Positions 9,205 to 20,496 of a DNA stretch of 64,000 nucleotides are shown here, piece by piece (the stretch's first letter is position 1; every line of letters begins with the position of its first letter). Below the pieces are notes generated by a model, which was not told the origin of the DNA, did no database searches, and saw only the letters and a program-made list of their open reading frames with translations. This DNA is from an uncultured Paracoccaceae bacterium (lineage in GTDB: Bacteria; Pseudomonadota; Alphaproteobacteria; Rhodobacterales; Rhodobacteraceae), in assembly GCA_947503935.1 (NCBI GenBank), contig CANNFR010000002.1, forward strand, positions 248,001 through 312,000, written 5' to 3'. The position numbers and the translations under genes were made by a program.

Positions 9205-10643
9205 TGTATATCGGGCTCGATCTGGGAACGTCGGGCCTGAAGGGCATTCTGATCGACGACGATCAGACCATTCTGGCCGAGGCCAGCGCGCCGCTGACCG
9301 CCTCGCGCCCGCAAGATGGCTGGTCCGAGCAGAACCCGGCCGATTGGCTGACCGCCGCCGAGGCGGTGATGGAGGGGTTGGCGGCCGAGCATTCGCTGGC
9401 CGCCGTCAGCGGTATCGGCCTGTCAGGCCAGATGCATGGCGCGACGCTGCTGGATGCCTCGGACGAGGTGCTGCGCCCCTGCATCCTTTGGAACGACACG
9501 CGCGCCCATGCTGAAGCGGCCGTTCTGGATGCCGATCCGATCTTCCGCCAGGTGACTGGTAACATCGTCTTCCCCGGCTTCACCGCACCCAAGCTGGCCT
9601 GGGTCAAAGCGCATGAGCCGCAGATTTTTCAGCGGGTCGCCAAGGTGTTGTTACCCAAGGATTATCTGCGCCTCTGGCTGACGGGCGATCACGTGGCAGA
9701 GATGTCGGACGCGGCAGGCACCAGTTGGCTGGATACCGGCGCGCGGGTATGGAGCGATGCCTTGCTGGCCGCAACCGACCTCGGCCGCGATCACATGCCA
9801 AGGCTGATCGAGGGCTCGGAGATCTCGGGCACCTTGCGCCCCGCCTTGGCCAGCCGTTGGGGCCTGCCGGACGGCGTCGTCGTGGCGGGCGGAGGCGGCG
9901 ACAACGCGGCCTCGGCCATCGGGGCCGGTGTGGTGAAGGCGGGCCAGGCCTTCGTGTCGCTTGGCACGTCCGGCGTTCTCTTTGCTGCGAACGAGGGCTA
10001 TAGGCCCGATGCCGCCACGGCCGTGCACACCTTTTGCCACGCCCTGCCCGACACCTGGCACCAGATGGGCGTAATCCTGGCCGCGACCGACGCGCTGAAC
10101 TGGTATGCCCGCCTTGTCGGCGCCACGCCCGGCGATCTGACGGCCGATCTGGGGCCGTTGCAGCCGCCCGGCAAAACCCTGTTCCTGCCCTATCTTGGGG
10201 GTGAGCGCACGCCGCTGAACGATGCCCGGATCCGTGGTGCGTTTCTGGGGTTGGAGCACGCGACCGACCGCTTCGCCGCAACGCGCGCCGTGCTTGAGGG
10301 CGTGACCTTCGCGCTGCGCGATTGCCGCGATGCGCTGGCCGCGACCGGCACCCGGATCGACAGCCTTCTGGCGCTGGGCGGCGGCAGCCGGTCGGAGTAT
10401 TGGTTGCAAGCCATCGCGACGGCCTTGGGTCAGACCGTATCACTCCCCATCGCTGGGGATTTCGGCGGCGCATTCGGGGCGGCGCGTCTGGGTCTGATGG
10501 CGGCGACGGGGGCTGGTGCCGAAATAGCCGCGCCGCCAAAGATCGAGCGTAAAATCGACCCTAACACAGCCCAAACAGCCGCATTCGACTATGCCCATGC
10601 GCGGTATCGCGAAGCGGCAAACGCTATCGGGAGCCTTTCATGA
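9201..10643 (+). CDS. xylB: Xylulokinase
   Basis: 480-residue FGGY-family kinase that phosphorylates D-xylulose to xylulose 5-phosphate. The N-terminus [18 protein letters not shown] is the phosphate-1 motif. [13 protein letters not shown] and [13 protein letters not shown] are substrate-site segments typical of XylB, and [17 protein letters not shown] is the C-terminal adenosine motif. ATG 9201 or ATG 9204; the first overlaps the xylG TGA. Its own stop overlaps the xylA start (ATGA). Cytoplasmic; length matches the family. Confidence 0.96.
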   Translation: MMYIGLDLGTSGLKGILIDDDQTILAEASAPLTASRPQDGWSEQNPADWLTAAEAVMEGLAAEHSLAAVSGIGLSGQMHGATLLDASDEVLRPCILWNDTRAHAEAAVLDADPIFRQVTGNIVFPGFTAPKLAWVKAHEPQIFQRVAKVLLPKDYLRLWLTGDHVAEMSDAAGTSWLDTGARVWSDALLAATDLGRDHMPRLIEGSEISGTLRPALASRWGLPDGVVVAGGGGDNAASAIGAGVVKAGQAFVSLGTSGVLFAANEGYRPDAATAVHTFCHALPDTWHQMGVILAATDALNWYARLVGATPGDLTADLGPLQPPGKTLFLPYLGGERTPLNDARIRGAFLGLEHATDRFAATRAVLEGVTFALRDCRDALAATGTRIDSLLALGGGSRSEYWLQAIATALGQTVSLPIAGDFGGAFGAARLGLMAATGAGAEIAAPPKIERKIDPNTAQTAAFDYAHARYREAANAIGSLS

Positions 10644-11938
10644 CCGACTTTTTCAAAGACATCGCGCCGCTGTCTTACGACCCGAATTCGGACGCCGAAC
10701 TGGCCTTTCACCATTACAACCCCGACGAGGTGGTGATGGGAAAGCGGATGGAAGATCATCTGCGGTTCGCGGTGGCTTATTGGCATTCTTTCGCCTGGCC
10801 CGGCACTGATCCTTTCGGCGGTCAGACCTTCCAGCGCCCGTGGTTCGGCGATGGCATGGACCATGCGCGCCTGAAGGCGGATGTCGCATTTGAGATGTTC
10901 GATCTGCTTGGCGTGCCGTTCTTCTGCTTCCATGACGCCGATGTCTGCCCGGAAGGCGCGACCTTCGCTGAAAGCCGCCGCAATCTGGAAGAGATCACCG
11001 ATTACTTCGCGACCAAGATGGAGACGTCGAAAACCCGGCTGCTCTGGGGCACGGCGAACCTGTTCTCACACCGCCGATATATGGCGGGTGCCGCGACCAA
11101 CCCCGACCCGGACGTCTTCGCCTATGCGGCGGCCACGGTGAAATCCTGCATCGATGCCACACACAAGCTGGGCGGGCAGAACTACGTGCTCTGGGGTGGG
11201 CGTGAGGGGTACGAGACGCTGCTCAACACCGATCTGGGGCAGGAGGCCGAGCATGCGGGCCGGTTCCTGCAGATGGTCGTCGATTACAAGCACAAGATCG
11301 GGTTCCAGGGCACGATCCTGATTGAGCCCAAGCCGCAGGAGCCGTCCAAGCATCAATACGATTATGACGTCGCCACAGTTTATGGTTTCCTCAAGCGGTT
11401 CGGGCTTGAGGGCGAGGTGAAGGTGAACATCGAACAGGGCCATGCCATTCTAGCGGGCCATTCGTTCGAGCATGAGATCGCGCTGGCCGCCAGCCTGGGC
11501 ATCTTTGGGTCGATCGATATGAACCGGAACGATTACCAATCCGGCTGGGACACTGACCAATTCCCCAACAACCACGTGGAAAAGGCGCTGGCCTTCTACG
11601 AGATCCTCAAGGCGGGCGGCTACAAGACCGGCGGCACCAATTTCGACGCCAAGCTGCGCCGCCAGAGCCTGGACCCCGAGGATCTGATCGCGGCCCATGC
11701 GGGTGGTATGGACACCTGCGCGCGCGCCCTGAAGGCCGCCGCCGCGATTCTGGAAGACGGTACGCTGGAACGTCTGCGGGATGAGCGTTACTCAGGCTGG
11801 CAATCGGGCGAGGCCAAGGCGATGCTGCAAAGCGATCTCTCCGCCATTGCCCAACGCGTCGAAGCCGACGGTACATCGCCCCAGCCCCGATCAGGCCGGC
11901 AGGAGCGGCTGGAGAATATCGTCAACCGTTTCGTCTGA
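10640..11938 (+). CDS. xylA: Xylose isomerase
   Basis: 432-residue TIM-barrel enzyme converting D-xylose to D-xylulose, using two divalent metals. The catalytic His/Asp segment [13 protein letters not shown] and metal-site segments [36 protein letters not shown] and GSIDMNRND are all intact. Length is that of class II isomerases. It is the last gene of the xylose operon and starts inside the xylB stop. Placing the kinase before the isomerase is common in Rhodobacterales. No obvious terminator hairpin follows before the tamA region. Confidence 0.97.
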   Translation: MTDFFKDIAPLSYDPNSDAELAFHHYNPDEVVMGKRMEDHLRFAVAYWHSFAWPGTDPFGGQTFQRPWFGDGMDHARLKADVAFEMFDLLGVPFFCFHDADVCPEGATFAESRRNLEEITDYFATKMETSKTRLLWGTANLFSHRRYMAGAATNPDPDVFAYAAATVKSCIDATHKLGGQNYVLWGGREGYETLLNTDLGQEAEHAGRFLQMVVDYKHKIGFQGTILIEPKPQEPSKHQYDYDVATVYGFLKRFGLEGEVKVNIEQGHAILAGHSFEHEIALAASLGIFGSIDMNRNDYQSGWDTDQFPNNHVEKALAFYEILKAGGYKTGGTNFDAKLRRQSLDPEDLIAAHAGGMDTCARALKAAAAILEDGTLERLRDERYSGWQSGEAKAMLQSDLSAIAQRVEADGTSPQPRSGRQERLENIVNRFV

Positions 11939-12036
11939 CCCAAGCTTTCAGCGGAACACACATCTCGTGATTGGCGTTCCCTTTTGCGATGCGCTATCGA
12001 AAGTGGGTCGCGGTATCATTTGGGGATGGGGTTTTG

Positions 12037-13830
12037 GTGCGTTCACAGCAGATTCGACTGACCTGCGCTGTGTGCATCGCCCTGGCATTTGCCTCTGCCG
12101 CCGATGCGCAGGATGTGACGTTTCGGGCCCCCGGCGCGTCGGAAGATCTGGTTGAGGATTTGCGCGGGGCGTCAATTGTTCTGTCGACAATCGCGGAAGG
12201 CCCGGTGCCTGCCACCGATGTCATGGCCGCTGCGCGAGCCGAGTACGGGCGGCTTCTGGGCGCGCTTTATGCGGCGGGCTATTATTCCGGCGTCATCTCG
12301 GTGCGGGTCGATGGGCGCGAGGCGGCGGCCATCCCTGTTCTGAACGATCCGCGCCAGATCTCGCAAATCGAGATCCGGGTCGAGACCGGCCCCAAGTTTC
12401 GCTTTTCGCAAGCCCAGATCGGCCCGCTGGCAGGACGGACAGAGCTGCCCGAAGGGTTTGCCGTGGGCAACAGGGCGCCGTCCGGTCTGATCTCGGACAC
12501 GGCCGGGGCTGCCGTCGACGCCTGGCGCGGCCGGGGTCACGCCAAGGCGCGCGTCTCGGACCAAAGCATCACCGCCAATCACGCCGATGCGACCCTGGCC
12601 GCGCGTCTGACGGTGGCGCCCGGCCCGCGCTTGCGGTTCGGACCGCTGAACATCCGCGGTAATGAGCGGGTCCGGACCGAGCGTGTTCGCGCGATCGCGG
12701 GTTTGCCCGAAGGTCAGGTGTTTTCACCGGATGACCTGCGGCGCAGTGCCGACCGCTTGCGCCGCAGCGGCGCGTTCCGGTCGGTCACCCTGCGCGAGGC
12801 GGATCAGATCGGCCCCGGCGATCAGCTTGGCATCGACGCCGTTCTGGTTGAAGAGGCGCCGCGCCGCTTTGGGTTCGGCGCCGAAATCTCCAGCACCGAA
12901 GGCCTGCGCCTTGAGGGGTTCTGGCTGCATCGCAACCTCTTGGGCGGGGCCGAGCGTCTGCGGTTCGAGGGTGAGATCGCCGGGATCGGCGGCGAGACGG
13001 GGGGCGAGGATTACCGCCTTGCCACGACCTTCTCGCGCCCCGCGACCTTCACGCCCGACACCGCCCTGACCGCGCGCATCGTGGCCGAGCGTCTGCTTGA
13101 GCCGGATTACGACCTGACCAGCTTTGAAATCGGCGGCGGCCTGTCGCATGTCTTCTCCGACAATCTGACCGGCACGGCCGGCCTCTACTACCGCCAATCC
13201 GAGGTTGAGGACGAGAGCGGAACGACCGATTTCCAGACGATCACCCTGCCCCTGGCCGCCATTTGGGAGCGGCGGGATAACCCCGTGAACCCCAAGGATG
13301 GCTTCTACCTCGAGGCCGAGGTGATGCCGTTTCTGGGACTCGACACCACCGGGTCGGGCGCACGGATCACCGCCGATGCGCGGGGTTATGTGGGGTTCGG
13401 CGAAGAGGACCGCTTCGTTTTCGCGGCTCGGATTCAGCTGGGCTCAATCCTCGGTACGTCGATTGAAGAGACGCCACGTGATTTCCTGTTCTACTCGGGC
13501 GGCGGCGGGACCGTGCGCGGTCAGGATTACCAATCGCTCGGCGTGACCGCTCTGCCCGGCGGCGTGCGTTCGGGCGGGCAGCATTTCGCGGGCCTTCAGG
13601 CCGAATTGCGCGCTGGCGTGACCGAAAGGATCGGGGTCGTTGGTTTCTACGATGTGGGCTACATCGCGGCTGAGGATTGGGGCGATGGCCTTGATGATTG
13701 GCATGCAGGCGCCGGGCTGGGGCTGCGATACGACACGCGCATCGGCCCGATCCGGCTGGACGTTGCCGTGCCGGTCGATGGCCCAAGCTCGGACGTGCAG
13801 CTTTACATCGGCATAGGTCAGGCGTTTTGA
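12037..13830 (+). CDS. tamA: TamA: outer-membrane BamA-family (Omp85) barrel of the TAM complex
   Basis: About 597-residue outer-membrane protein. Signal peptide (RLTCAVCIALAFASAADAQ) is followed by POTRA domains (for example ISQIEIRVETGPKFRFSQAQ and RLRFGPLNIRGNERVRTERV) and a C-terminal Omp85 barrel (VRGQDYQSLGVTALPGG is the VRGY/F-type L6 motif; the chain ends QLYIGIGQAF). With TamB it moves autotransporters or lipids to the outer membrane. The start is uncertain: GTG 12037 after GGGGATGGGG leaves a clean signal peptide, while ATG 11989 and TTG 11971 would add a basic lead. The stop overlaps tamB. Confidence 0.9.
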   Translation: MRSQQIRLTCAVCIALAFASAADAQDVTFRAPGASEDLVEDLRGASIVLSTIAEGPVPATDVMAAARAEYGRLLGALYAAGYYSGVISVRVDGREAAAIPVLNDPRQISQIEIRVETGPKFRFSQAQIGPLAGRTELPEGFAVGNRAPSGLISDTAGAAVDAWRGRGHAKARVSDQSITANHADATLAARLTVAPGPRLRFGPLNIRGNERVRTERVRAIAGLPEGQVFSPDDLRRSADRLRRSGAFRSVTLREADQIGPGDQLGIDAVLVEEAPRRFGFGAEISSTEGLRLEGFWLHRNLLGGAERLRFEGEIAGIGGETGGEDYRLATTFSRPATFTPDTALTARIVAERLLEPDYDLTSFEIGGGLSHVFSDNLTGTAGLYYRQSEVEDESGTTDFQTITLPLAAIWERRDNPVNPKDGFYLEAEVMPFLGLDTTGSGARITADARGYVGFGEEDRFVFAARIQLGSILGTSIEETPRDFLFYSGGGGTVRGQDYQSLGVTALPGGVRSGGQHFAGLQAELRAGVTERIGVVGFYDVGYIAAEDWGDGLDDWHAGAGLGLRYDTRIGPIRLDVAVPVDGPSSDVQLYIGIGQAF

Positions 13831-16800
13831 GGCGCGCGCTCTCATATCTGGCCGCTGGTCTTCTGGTGGTCATGCCCCTCGGAGCCGTGGCGCAGGACCA
13901 ATCCGAACAAGATCGCGGGTTTCTGACTGAATTTCTTGAGGAAAACCTGTCGGGTGCGGGCCGGGATGTGCGGGTCACCGGGTTTGAGGGGGCGCTGTCG
14001 TCGCTGGCCACGATTGACGAGATGACCTTCGCCGATGACGAGGGCATCTGGCTGACGATCCGCGACGCGACCATCGCCTGGAACCGCTCGGCTTTGTTGC
14101 GCGGCCGGGTTGAGCTGGGCGAGCTGACCGCGCGCGAAATCGAAGTGGCGCGCCTGCCGGTTGCAGCCGATACCGGCCTGCCCGAGGCCGAGGCGACGCC
14201 GTTTCAATTGCCAGAGCTTCCCGTTGCGGTTGAGATCGGCGAGATCTCGGCCGAGGCGCTGATCCTCCGCTCGCCGCTTCTGGGCGAGGATATCACCATG
14301 TCGCTGGCCGGGTCGCTGCAGCTGGCCGGTGGCGAGGGCGAGGCGACCTTGTCGGTTGAGCGAACCGACGAGAAGGACGGCGCGCTGACGCTGGACGCTG
14401 CTTTCGCGAACGAGACCGAATTTCTGACGATCAATCTGGCGCTGCAGGAACCTCAGGGCGGCATCGCCGCCGGTCTTCTGGGTCTGCCGGGGCAGCCCGC
14501 GATCGGTCTGTCGGTTGAAGGCGAAGGCCCGCTATCCGACTTTGACGCCGAGGTCGCGCTGACCAGTGATGACGAACCGCGCCTGACGGGCCGCATCACC
14601 CTGCGCGAGGATCAGGTCGAAGCGACCGACCCCGATACCCCGCCGCCCCCGGCCACACAGAGGTTCACGCTGGATCTGGGCGGCGATATCTCGCCCCTTT
14701 TCCTGCCGCAATACCGCGAGTTCTTCGGAAATGAGATGCGCATCGTGGCCGCCGGTCAGCGCGTGCCAGGCGGCCAGACCGAACTGAGCGAGTTGCGGAT
14801 CGAAGCCGCCGCGCTGCAGCTTGAGGGCAATCTGACCCTGGCCGCCGATGGTCTGCCAGAGGCCTTCGCGCTGTCGGGCCAAATCGCGGCGCCCGATGGC
14901 CAGCCCGTGCGTCTGCCGACGGGTGAGCCGTCGGTTTTCGTCGATAGCGCGGGGCTGGAGTTCTCTTTCGATGCCACGCGGGGCGATGAATGGGCGGGCA
15001 CGGCCGAAATTGCCCGGCTTCAGGCCGGCGACAACAGCCTCGGCCAGGCCATCTTGCGGGCTTCCGGCCAGATCGGGCGCGGCGCCGAGGGGCAAAGCTT
15101 CGGCGCCCGTCTGACGCTTGAGGCGACAGATGTCACCCTCGCCGATCCGGCGCTGGCCCAGGCGGCGGGCACCCGGCTTGATGCGCAGGCCAACATCCTC
15201 TGGCGCGCGGGTCAGCCGGTGAACCTGTCGAACGTGGTCGTGCAGACCGAAACGGCGCGGGCGGCGTTCAACGGCACGATCGGTTCGGTGCCCGATGGCC
15301 TGCCGCTGACCATGCAGGGGTCGGCAAATCTCAGCGATCTGGCGGTCTTTTCGGCCTTGGCAAACCAGCCGCTAGAGGGGCGGATCATCCTGGCGATCAA
15401 TGGCCAGACCAACGTGCTGGATGGGCGCTTCGATATCCGCGCCAGCGGTGTCGGCCGCAACCTTGCCGTCGGGATTGACCCGGTTGACCGCATCGTGGCG
15501 GGCGAGAGCAAGCTGGTTCTTGACGCCCGCCGGGATGAGACCGGCATCACCCTGCGCCAGTTCGACGTTACAACCTCCGAGGCCCAGATCACGGCGGTGG
15601 GCCTTGTCCGATCCGGCGCCACAAACCTGACCGCGACGGCGCGGGTCGATGAGGCTGGGCGCGTGTTCCCCGGCCTGTCCGGCCCCGCAGAACTGCGCGC
15701 CGAGATCGAAGAGACGACGCGCGGCACCTACGACATCTCGACAACCGGCGAGGGGCCCGGGGGCGCTTCGGTCAATTTCAACGGGGCGCTGGTTGATGGT
15801 GCGGACGGGCTGACTGCCGATGGCCGCCTGATCGCCGAAGTGGCCGATCTTGGCGCTTACGCGACACTTGCTGACCGCCGGCTGCGCGGCGCGCTGTCGC
15901 TGGAGGTGACAGGTGAGGCGGCCCTGACCGAGAACCTCTTCGACGTCTCGGCCGAGCTGACCAGCCAGAACCTGGCGCTGGGCGAGCCCAGCCTCGACCA
16001 GCTTCTGCGCGGCACCGCAACGCTGACAGCGTCTGCCCGCCGTGAGGGCGACGAGACGACGATCCGCCGCTTCCAGCTCTCCTCGCCCGAGGTCACCGCC
16101 GACATATCGGGCACACTGGGCCGCAGGGACGGCCAGATCGAGGGGACTGCTCGCCTGCGGAACCTTGGCCTCTTCGCGCCCGATTTCCCCGGCGCGCTTG
16201 ATGTGCAGGGCACGCTTTCCCGGGGCTCCGATCGACGCTGGGGTGTCGATATCCGCGCGACGGGGCCGGGTAACACAACCGCCACCATAACCGGCAGTGC
16301 CGCGGAAACCGGTGAAACGGTGGATCTGACTATCCGCGGCGAAGGCCCGCTTGGCATCGCGAATGCGGCCATTGCCCCCCGGGCCATCCGTGGCCGCGCG
16401 GTTTTCGACCTGGCCATGCGGGGCGCGCCGGGGCTGCCCGCCTTGTCCGGCCGGGTCACGACGAATGGTGCCCGCCTGGTCGCGCCGAATTATGGGTTGG
16501 CCCTGGAGAATATCGACGGCACCGTCACGCTGGCCAATGCGCGGGCGGATATCCAGATCGATAGCGCGGTCGATGGCGGGGGTCGCGTGCGCGTCGGCGG
16601 GTCGGTCGGGCTTGAGGCCCCCAATCAGGCCTCCCTGCGGATCGCGCTTGAGCGGGCAAGGATCACCGACCCCGAGCTTTTTGAAACCGATGTCTCCGGC
16701 GAGATCACGATATCCGGCCCGCTTCAGGGCGGCGGCCTGATCGGCGGCGTTCTGACCCTGGGCACGACCGAGGTCAGGCTGGCGGCGACCGGCACCGGCG

Positions 16801-17612
16801 CGGGGGGCGAGTTGCCTGGCCTGCGCCATGTAAACGAGCCTGCCGATGTGCGCCGCACCCGCCTTTGGGCGGGGTTCACCGAAGGCGCGGGCGGTGGCGG
16901 CGGCGGCGGCAACGGTGCCTTGCAGCTTGATCTGCTGATCCGCGCGCCGAACCAGATTTTCATCCGGGGCCGTGGCCTTGATGCCGAACTTGGCGGGTCG
17001 ATCCGCCTGCGCGGCACCACGGCTGATGTGATCCCGCAGGGCCAGTTCACCCTGATCCGTGGTCGCCTCGATATTCTGGGCCGGCGGTTGGCGCTGGATG
17101 AGGGGCTGGCGCGGCTTGAAGGCTCATTCGATCCGTTCATCCGCCTGGTCGCCACCACCGAGGCCGAGGAGATCACCGTGCGTGTGGTGGTTGAGGGTTT
17201 CGCATCCGAACCTGAAATCCGTTTTGAATCCTCGCCCGAACTGCCCGAGGACGAGGTTCTGGCGCGGCTGTTTTTCGGCAAAGACATCAGCGAGCTTTCC
17301 CCCCTGCAAGCCGCCCGGCTGGTTTCGGCCGTGGCCACGCTATCGGGGCGTGGCGGGGGCGGCATCGTTGAGAACTTGCGCGAAAACTTCGGGCTGGACG
17401 ATCTTGACGTCACGACCGACGAAGACGGCAACGCGGCCGTGCGTGCTGGTGCGTATCTGTCCGAGAACGTTTATACCGATGTGACGGTGGGCGCCGATGG
17501 TCAGGCAGATATCACGATCAATCTGGATGTCTCTCGGTCGGTCACGGTCAAGGGCAGCGTGGGGTCTGATGGGGAAACGGGGCTCGGTATTTTTTATGAG
17601 CGTGATTACTAG
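13827..17612 (+). CDS. tamB: TamB: translocation and assembly module, inner-membrane/periplasmic subunit
   Basis: About 1,261-residue AsmA-like beta-rich protein spanning the periplasm, partner of TamA. The preferred start is TTG 13827, which overlaps the tamA stop (TTGA) and yields a clean N-terminal segment (RRALSYLAAGLLVVMPLGAVAQ); longer in-frame starts lie inside tamA. Most of the chain is repetitive beta structure; the C-terminus is the DUF490/TamB domain (ARLFFGKDISELSPLQAARL and a final GLGIFYERDY). A poly-Gly run encoded by GGC repeats (about 16890-16912) sits in a surface loop just before that domain. Confidence 0.92.
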   Translation: MRRALSYLAAGLLVVMPLGAVAQDQSEQDRGFLTEFLEENLSGAGRDVRVTGFEGALSSLATIDEMTFADDEGIWLTIRDATIAWNRSALLRGRVELGELTAREIEVARLPVAADTGLPEAEATPFQLPELPVAVEIGEISAEALILRSPLLGEDITMSLAGSLQLAGGEGEATLSVERTDEKDGALTLDAAFANETEFLTINLALQEPQGGIAAGLLGLPGQPAIGLSVEGEGPLSDFDAEVALTSDDEPRLTGRITLREDQVEATDPDTPPPPATQRFTLDLGGDISPLFLPQYREFFGNEMRIVAAGQRVPGGQTELSELRIEAAALQLEGNLTLAADGLPEAFALSGQIAAPDGQPVRLPTGEPSVFVDSAGLEFSFDATRGDEWAGTAEIARLQAGDNSLGQAILRASGQIGRGAEGQSFGARLTLEATDVTLADPALAQAAGTRLDAQANILWRAGQPVNLSNVVVQTETARAAFNGTIGSVPDGLPLTMQGSANLSDLAVFSALANQPLEGRIILAINGQTNVLDGRFDIRASGVGRNLAVGIDPVDRIVAGESKLVLDARRDETGITLRQFDVTTSEAQITAVGLVRSGATNLTATARVDEAGRVFPGLSGPAELRAEIEETTRGTYDISTTGEGPGGASVNFNGALVDGADGLTADGRLIAEVADLGAYATLADRRLRGALSLEVTGEAALTENLFDVSAELTSQNLALGEPSLDQLLRGTATLTASARREGDETTIRRFQLSSPEVTADISGTLGRRDGQIEGTARLRNLGLFAPDFPGALDVQGTLSRGSDRRWGVDIRATGPGNTTATITGSAAETGETVDLTIRGEGPLGIANAAIAPRAIRGRAVFDLAMRGAPGLPALSGRVTTNGARLVAPNYGLALENIDGTVTLANARADIQIDSAVDGGGRVRVGGSVGLEAPNQASLRIALERARITDPELFETDVSGEITISGPLQGGGLIGGVLTLGTTEVRLAATGTGAGGELPGLRHVNEPADVRRTRLWAGFTEGAGGGGGGGNGALQLDLLIRAPNQIFIRGRGLDAELGGSIRLRGTTADVIPQGQFTLIRGRLDILGRRLALDEGLARLEGSFDPFIRLVATTEAEEITVRVVVEGFASEPEIRFESSPELPEDEVLARLFFGKDISELSPLQAARLVSAVATLSGRGGGGIVENLRENFGLDDLDVTTDEDGNAAVRAGAYLSENVYTDVTVGADGQADITINLDVSRSVTVKGSVGSDGETGLGIFYERDY

Positions 17613-18918
17613 AGCGGCGGTTTTGCTGTTGCTGGCGGGGCCGGCCCAGGCCGCTGATCTGCCGCGCGCCGTCACCGATGCCGATTACCGCGACGTCCGG
17701 CTGGACGAGGCCGCCTTGGGCCAGCTTCTCTTCTGGGACCCGATCCTGTCCGGCAACCGCAATATCTCATGCGGGACCTGCCACCACCCGCGCTTCGGCA
17801 CGGGCGATGGTGTGTCGCTGGGCCTCGGCGAAGGCGGGGTGGGGCTGGGCCCCGACCGTGTGGCCGACCCGGGCAACATGCCCGAACAGCGCATCCCCCG
17901 GAATGCACCCGCGCTCTTCAATCTCGGCGCGCATGAGTTCACCGTGATGTTCCACGATGGCCGGACTGAGGCTGACCCGACGCGCCCCTCGGGCCTGCGC
18001 ACGCCTCTGGAGGACGAGATGGTGGCGGGCTTTGCCTCGCTCCTGTCTGCGCAGACGATGTTTCCCGTTTTGTCCGCCGATGAGATGGCCGGGCATTATT
18101 CCGAGAACGAGATTTCCCGCGCTGTCCGTCAGGGTCTGATCACCGGAGAGGACGGCGCCTGGAGCCTGATTTCGGCAAGAATAGAGACGATTCCTGAATA
18201 CCGAGAGATGTTCGCGGAGGTATACCCCGAGATCGCCAATGGCCGTCCGATCGCCTTCACCGACATCTCCAACGCCATCGCCGCTTTTGTGGAACATGAA
18301 TGGCGCGCCGACGGATCGCCCTTCGATGCCTTCCTGCGCGGAGAGGCCCGGCTAACCCCTGAAGCCTCGGCGGGCATGGAGCTTTTCTTCGGCGAGGCAG
18401 GCTGTGTCACCTGCCATTCCGGCCCGTTCCAGACCGACCATAGCTTTCACGCCATGGCCGCCCCGCAACTCGGCCCCGGCAAGGCGGAACGCTTTGAAGC
18501 CCACAGCCGCGACATCGGCCGCATGCGCGTCACCAACAACCCCGACGACGCCTACGCCTTCCGCACGCCGTCCCTGCGCAACGTCCTGCATACCGGCCCA
18601 TGGGGCCACGCCGGAGGTCACAGCGACCTCCGCGCCTTTCTGGAATACCACGCCGATCCAGCCACAGGCCTTGGCGCCTACCAACCCTCCGCAACGCTAC
18701 CGGTTTATGACCCGGCCAAACCCGATTGGTCAGTGCTAGACGACGGGGCCGAGATCGATGCGATCCGCGCACGCGTCATGCCAGGGCCGGTTACCCTCAG
18801 CCCGGCCGATATCGATGCGCTGACAGCGTTTTTGGATGCTTTGACCGACACGCAGGCACTGGAGGGGCGAATGGGCATACCTGACAAGGTTCCCAGCGGC
18901 CTTCCAATTGACCGCTGA
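17596..18918 (+). CDS. Di-haem cytochrome c peroxidase/MauG-family protein
   Basis: 440-residue periplasmic protein with signal peptide (ITRAAVLLLLAGPAQAADL). Two c-type haem sites are present: CGTCHHPRF about 60 residues in and CVTCHSGPF at about residue 272. Family segments LGQLLFWDPILSGNRNISCG, RNAPALFNLG and RTPSLRNVLHTGPWGHAGGH are clear. It could reduce H2O2 or, like MauG, modify another protein. ATG 17596 lies inside the end of tamB (17-nt overlap), so it looks co-expressed with TAM; I know of no established link. The TamB-proximal position may hint that it acts in the periplasm on an exported partner. Confidence 0.9.
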   Translation: MSVITRAAVLLLLAGPAQAADLPRAVTDADYRDVRLDEAALGQLLFWDPILSGNRNISCGTCHHPRFGTGDGVSLGLGEGGVGLGPDRVADPGNMPEQRIPRNAPALFNLGAHEFTVMFHDGRTEADPTRPSGLRTPLEDEMVAGFASLLSAQTMFPVLSADEMAGHYSENEISRAVRQGLITGEDGAWSLISARIETIPEYREMFAEVYPEIANGRPIAFTDISNAIAAFVEHEWRADGSPFDAFLRGEARLTPEASAGMELFFGEAGCVTCHSGPFQTDHSFHAMAAPQLGPGKAERFEAHSRDIGRMRVTNNPDDAYAFRTPSLRNVLHTGPWGHAGGHSDLRAFLEYHADPATGLGAYQPSATLPVYDPAKPDWSVLDDGAEIDAIRARVMPGPVTLSPADIDALTAFLDALTDTQALEGRMGIPDKVPSGLPIDR

Positions 18919-19191
18919 TCCGCCCTGAAACACCAAGCAGAGTATTTCGGATCACAAGCCGGGTAGCGGCTGCCCGAGGGTGGGCGCACCAACGGCGGTG
19001 CGGCGCGCTTTATGGCGGCAAAACCCCCCTTCGCTGTCAGCTTGGCGCCTCGGTTACAAAGCGCCTACCCGTGGGGCGGGCAGGCGCTGCCCGGCGCCTT
19101 CGGCTTGATTCCGGGCAAGAGCCAGCCGACCTTGCATCCTTGCGGGGGCCTCAAGAACTGAGAGATCGCTTTTCGATCGGCGAAGACCCGA

Positions 19192-20496
19192 TCAGAGCAC
19201 GTAGCGGCTCAGATCCGTGCTGCGCGACAGCTCTCCCAAATTCTTCTCGACGAAATCGGCATCCACCACCACCGCCTCGCCGCCCCGGTCGGGTGCGGTG
19301 AAGGAGAGTTCCTCAAAGACCCGCTCCATCACCGTATAAAGCCGCCGCGCGCCGATGTTTTCGACATTGCTGTTCACCTCGGCTGCGATGCGGGCAAGGG
19401 CGGCGATGCCGTCCTTGGTGAAGCTGACGGCGACCTCTTCGGTGCCCATCAAGGCGGTGTATTGCAGGGTCAGCGCGTTGTCGGTTTCGGTCAGGATGCG
19501 CACGAAATCCTCTTCGGTCAGCGCGCGCAACTCCACCCGGATCGGCAGGCGGCCCTGCAATTCCGGCAACAGGTCGGACGGTTTGGCGATGTGGAACGCT
19601 CCGCTCGCGATGAAGAGGATATGATCGGTGCGCACCGGCCCATACTTGGTGCTAACTGTCGTGCCCTCGATCAGCGGCAGCAGATCACGCTGCACGCCTT
19701 CGCGGCTAACATCGGCGCCGCGCGCCTCGGCCCGGGCGCAGACTTTGTCGATCTCGTCCAGAAACACGATGCCGTTTTCCTGCACCGCCTCAAGCGCGGC
19801 GGTCTTGACCAGCTCGTCATCCAGAAGCTTGTCGGCCTCATCGGCGATCAGCACCTCATAGCTCTCGGCCACGCGCATCTTCTTGCGGATGGTCCGGCTG
19901 CCGAAAGCCTTGCCGAAGATCTCGCCCAGATTGGCCATGCCGCCCATATTCGGCTGGCCGGGGATCTCCATCATCGGCAGCGGGTTTGAGGTATCGGCGA
20001 TCTCGATCTCAACCATCGTGTCGTCCAGTTCGCCGCTTTTCAGCTTCTTGCGAAACATCTCGCGGGTCTGGGGCCGGGCGCCTTCGCCGGCGATGGCCTC
20101 GATCACCCGGTTTTCGGCGGCCTCATGGGCGCGGGCCTTGACGTCTTCGCGCATCTGCTCGCGCGTGTCGACGATGGCGGTGTCCATCAGATCGCGGATG
20201 ATCTGTTCGACATCGCGGCCGACATAGCCCACCTCGGTGAATTTCGTCGCCTCGACTTTGAGGAACGGCGCACGGGCCAGCTTGGCCAGACGGCGCGAGA
20301 TCTCGGTCTTGCCGACACCGGTGGGCCCGATCATCAGGATGTTCTTGGGATAGACCTCATCGCGCAGATCATCGGCCAGCTGCTTGCGCCGCCAGCGGTT
20401 GCGCAAAGCCACCGCGACGGCGCGCTTGGCGTCCGTCTGGCCGATGATGAAGCGGTCGAGTTCGCTGACGATCTCGCGGGGGGTCAGGTCGGTCAT
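19192..20496 (-). CDS. hslU: ATP-dependent protease ATPase subunit HslU
   Basis: 434-residue AAA+ unfoldase of the HslUV (ClpYQ) protease. Walker A is [20 protein letters not shown], Walker [12 protein letters not shown], and the pore/sensor region [18 protein letters not shown] is present. The C-terminus SRYVL is the tail that docks into HslV. It unfolds substrates and feeds them to HslV. HslV lies about 20.5 kb away on the same strand (41037-41594), whereas the two are usually neighbours. The 273-nt gap before the peroxidase gene holds no gene that I can support. Confidence 0.97.
   Translation of the reverse strand: MTDLTPREIVSELDRFIIGQTDAKRAVAVALRNRWRRKQLADDLRDEVYPKNILMIGPTGVGKTEISRRLAKLARAPFLKVEATKFTEVGYVGRDVEQIIRDLMDTAIVDTREQMREDVKARAHEAAENRVIEAIAGEGARPQTREMFRKKLKSGELDDTMVEIEIADTSNPLPMMEIPGQPNMGGMANLGEIFGKAFGSRTIRKKMRVAESYEVLIADEADKLLDDELVKTAALEAVQENGIVFLDEIDKVCARAEARGADVSREGVQRDLLPLIEGTTVSTKYGPVRTDHILFIASGAFHIAKPSDLLPELQGRLPIRVELRALTEEDFVRILTETDNALTLQYTALMGTEEVAVSFTKDGIAALARIAAEVNSNVENIGARRLYTVMERVFEELSFTAPDRGGEAVVVDADFVEKNLGELSRSTDLSRYVL

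Noticed and set aside
18919-19191. A small RNA or tRNA between the peroxidase and hslU genes
   Set aside because: Some GC-rich stems are present but no tRNA-like arms, CCA end or U-tailed terminator could be identified.
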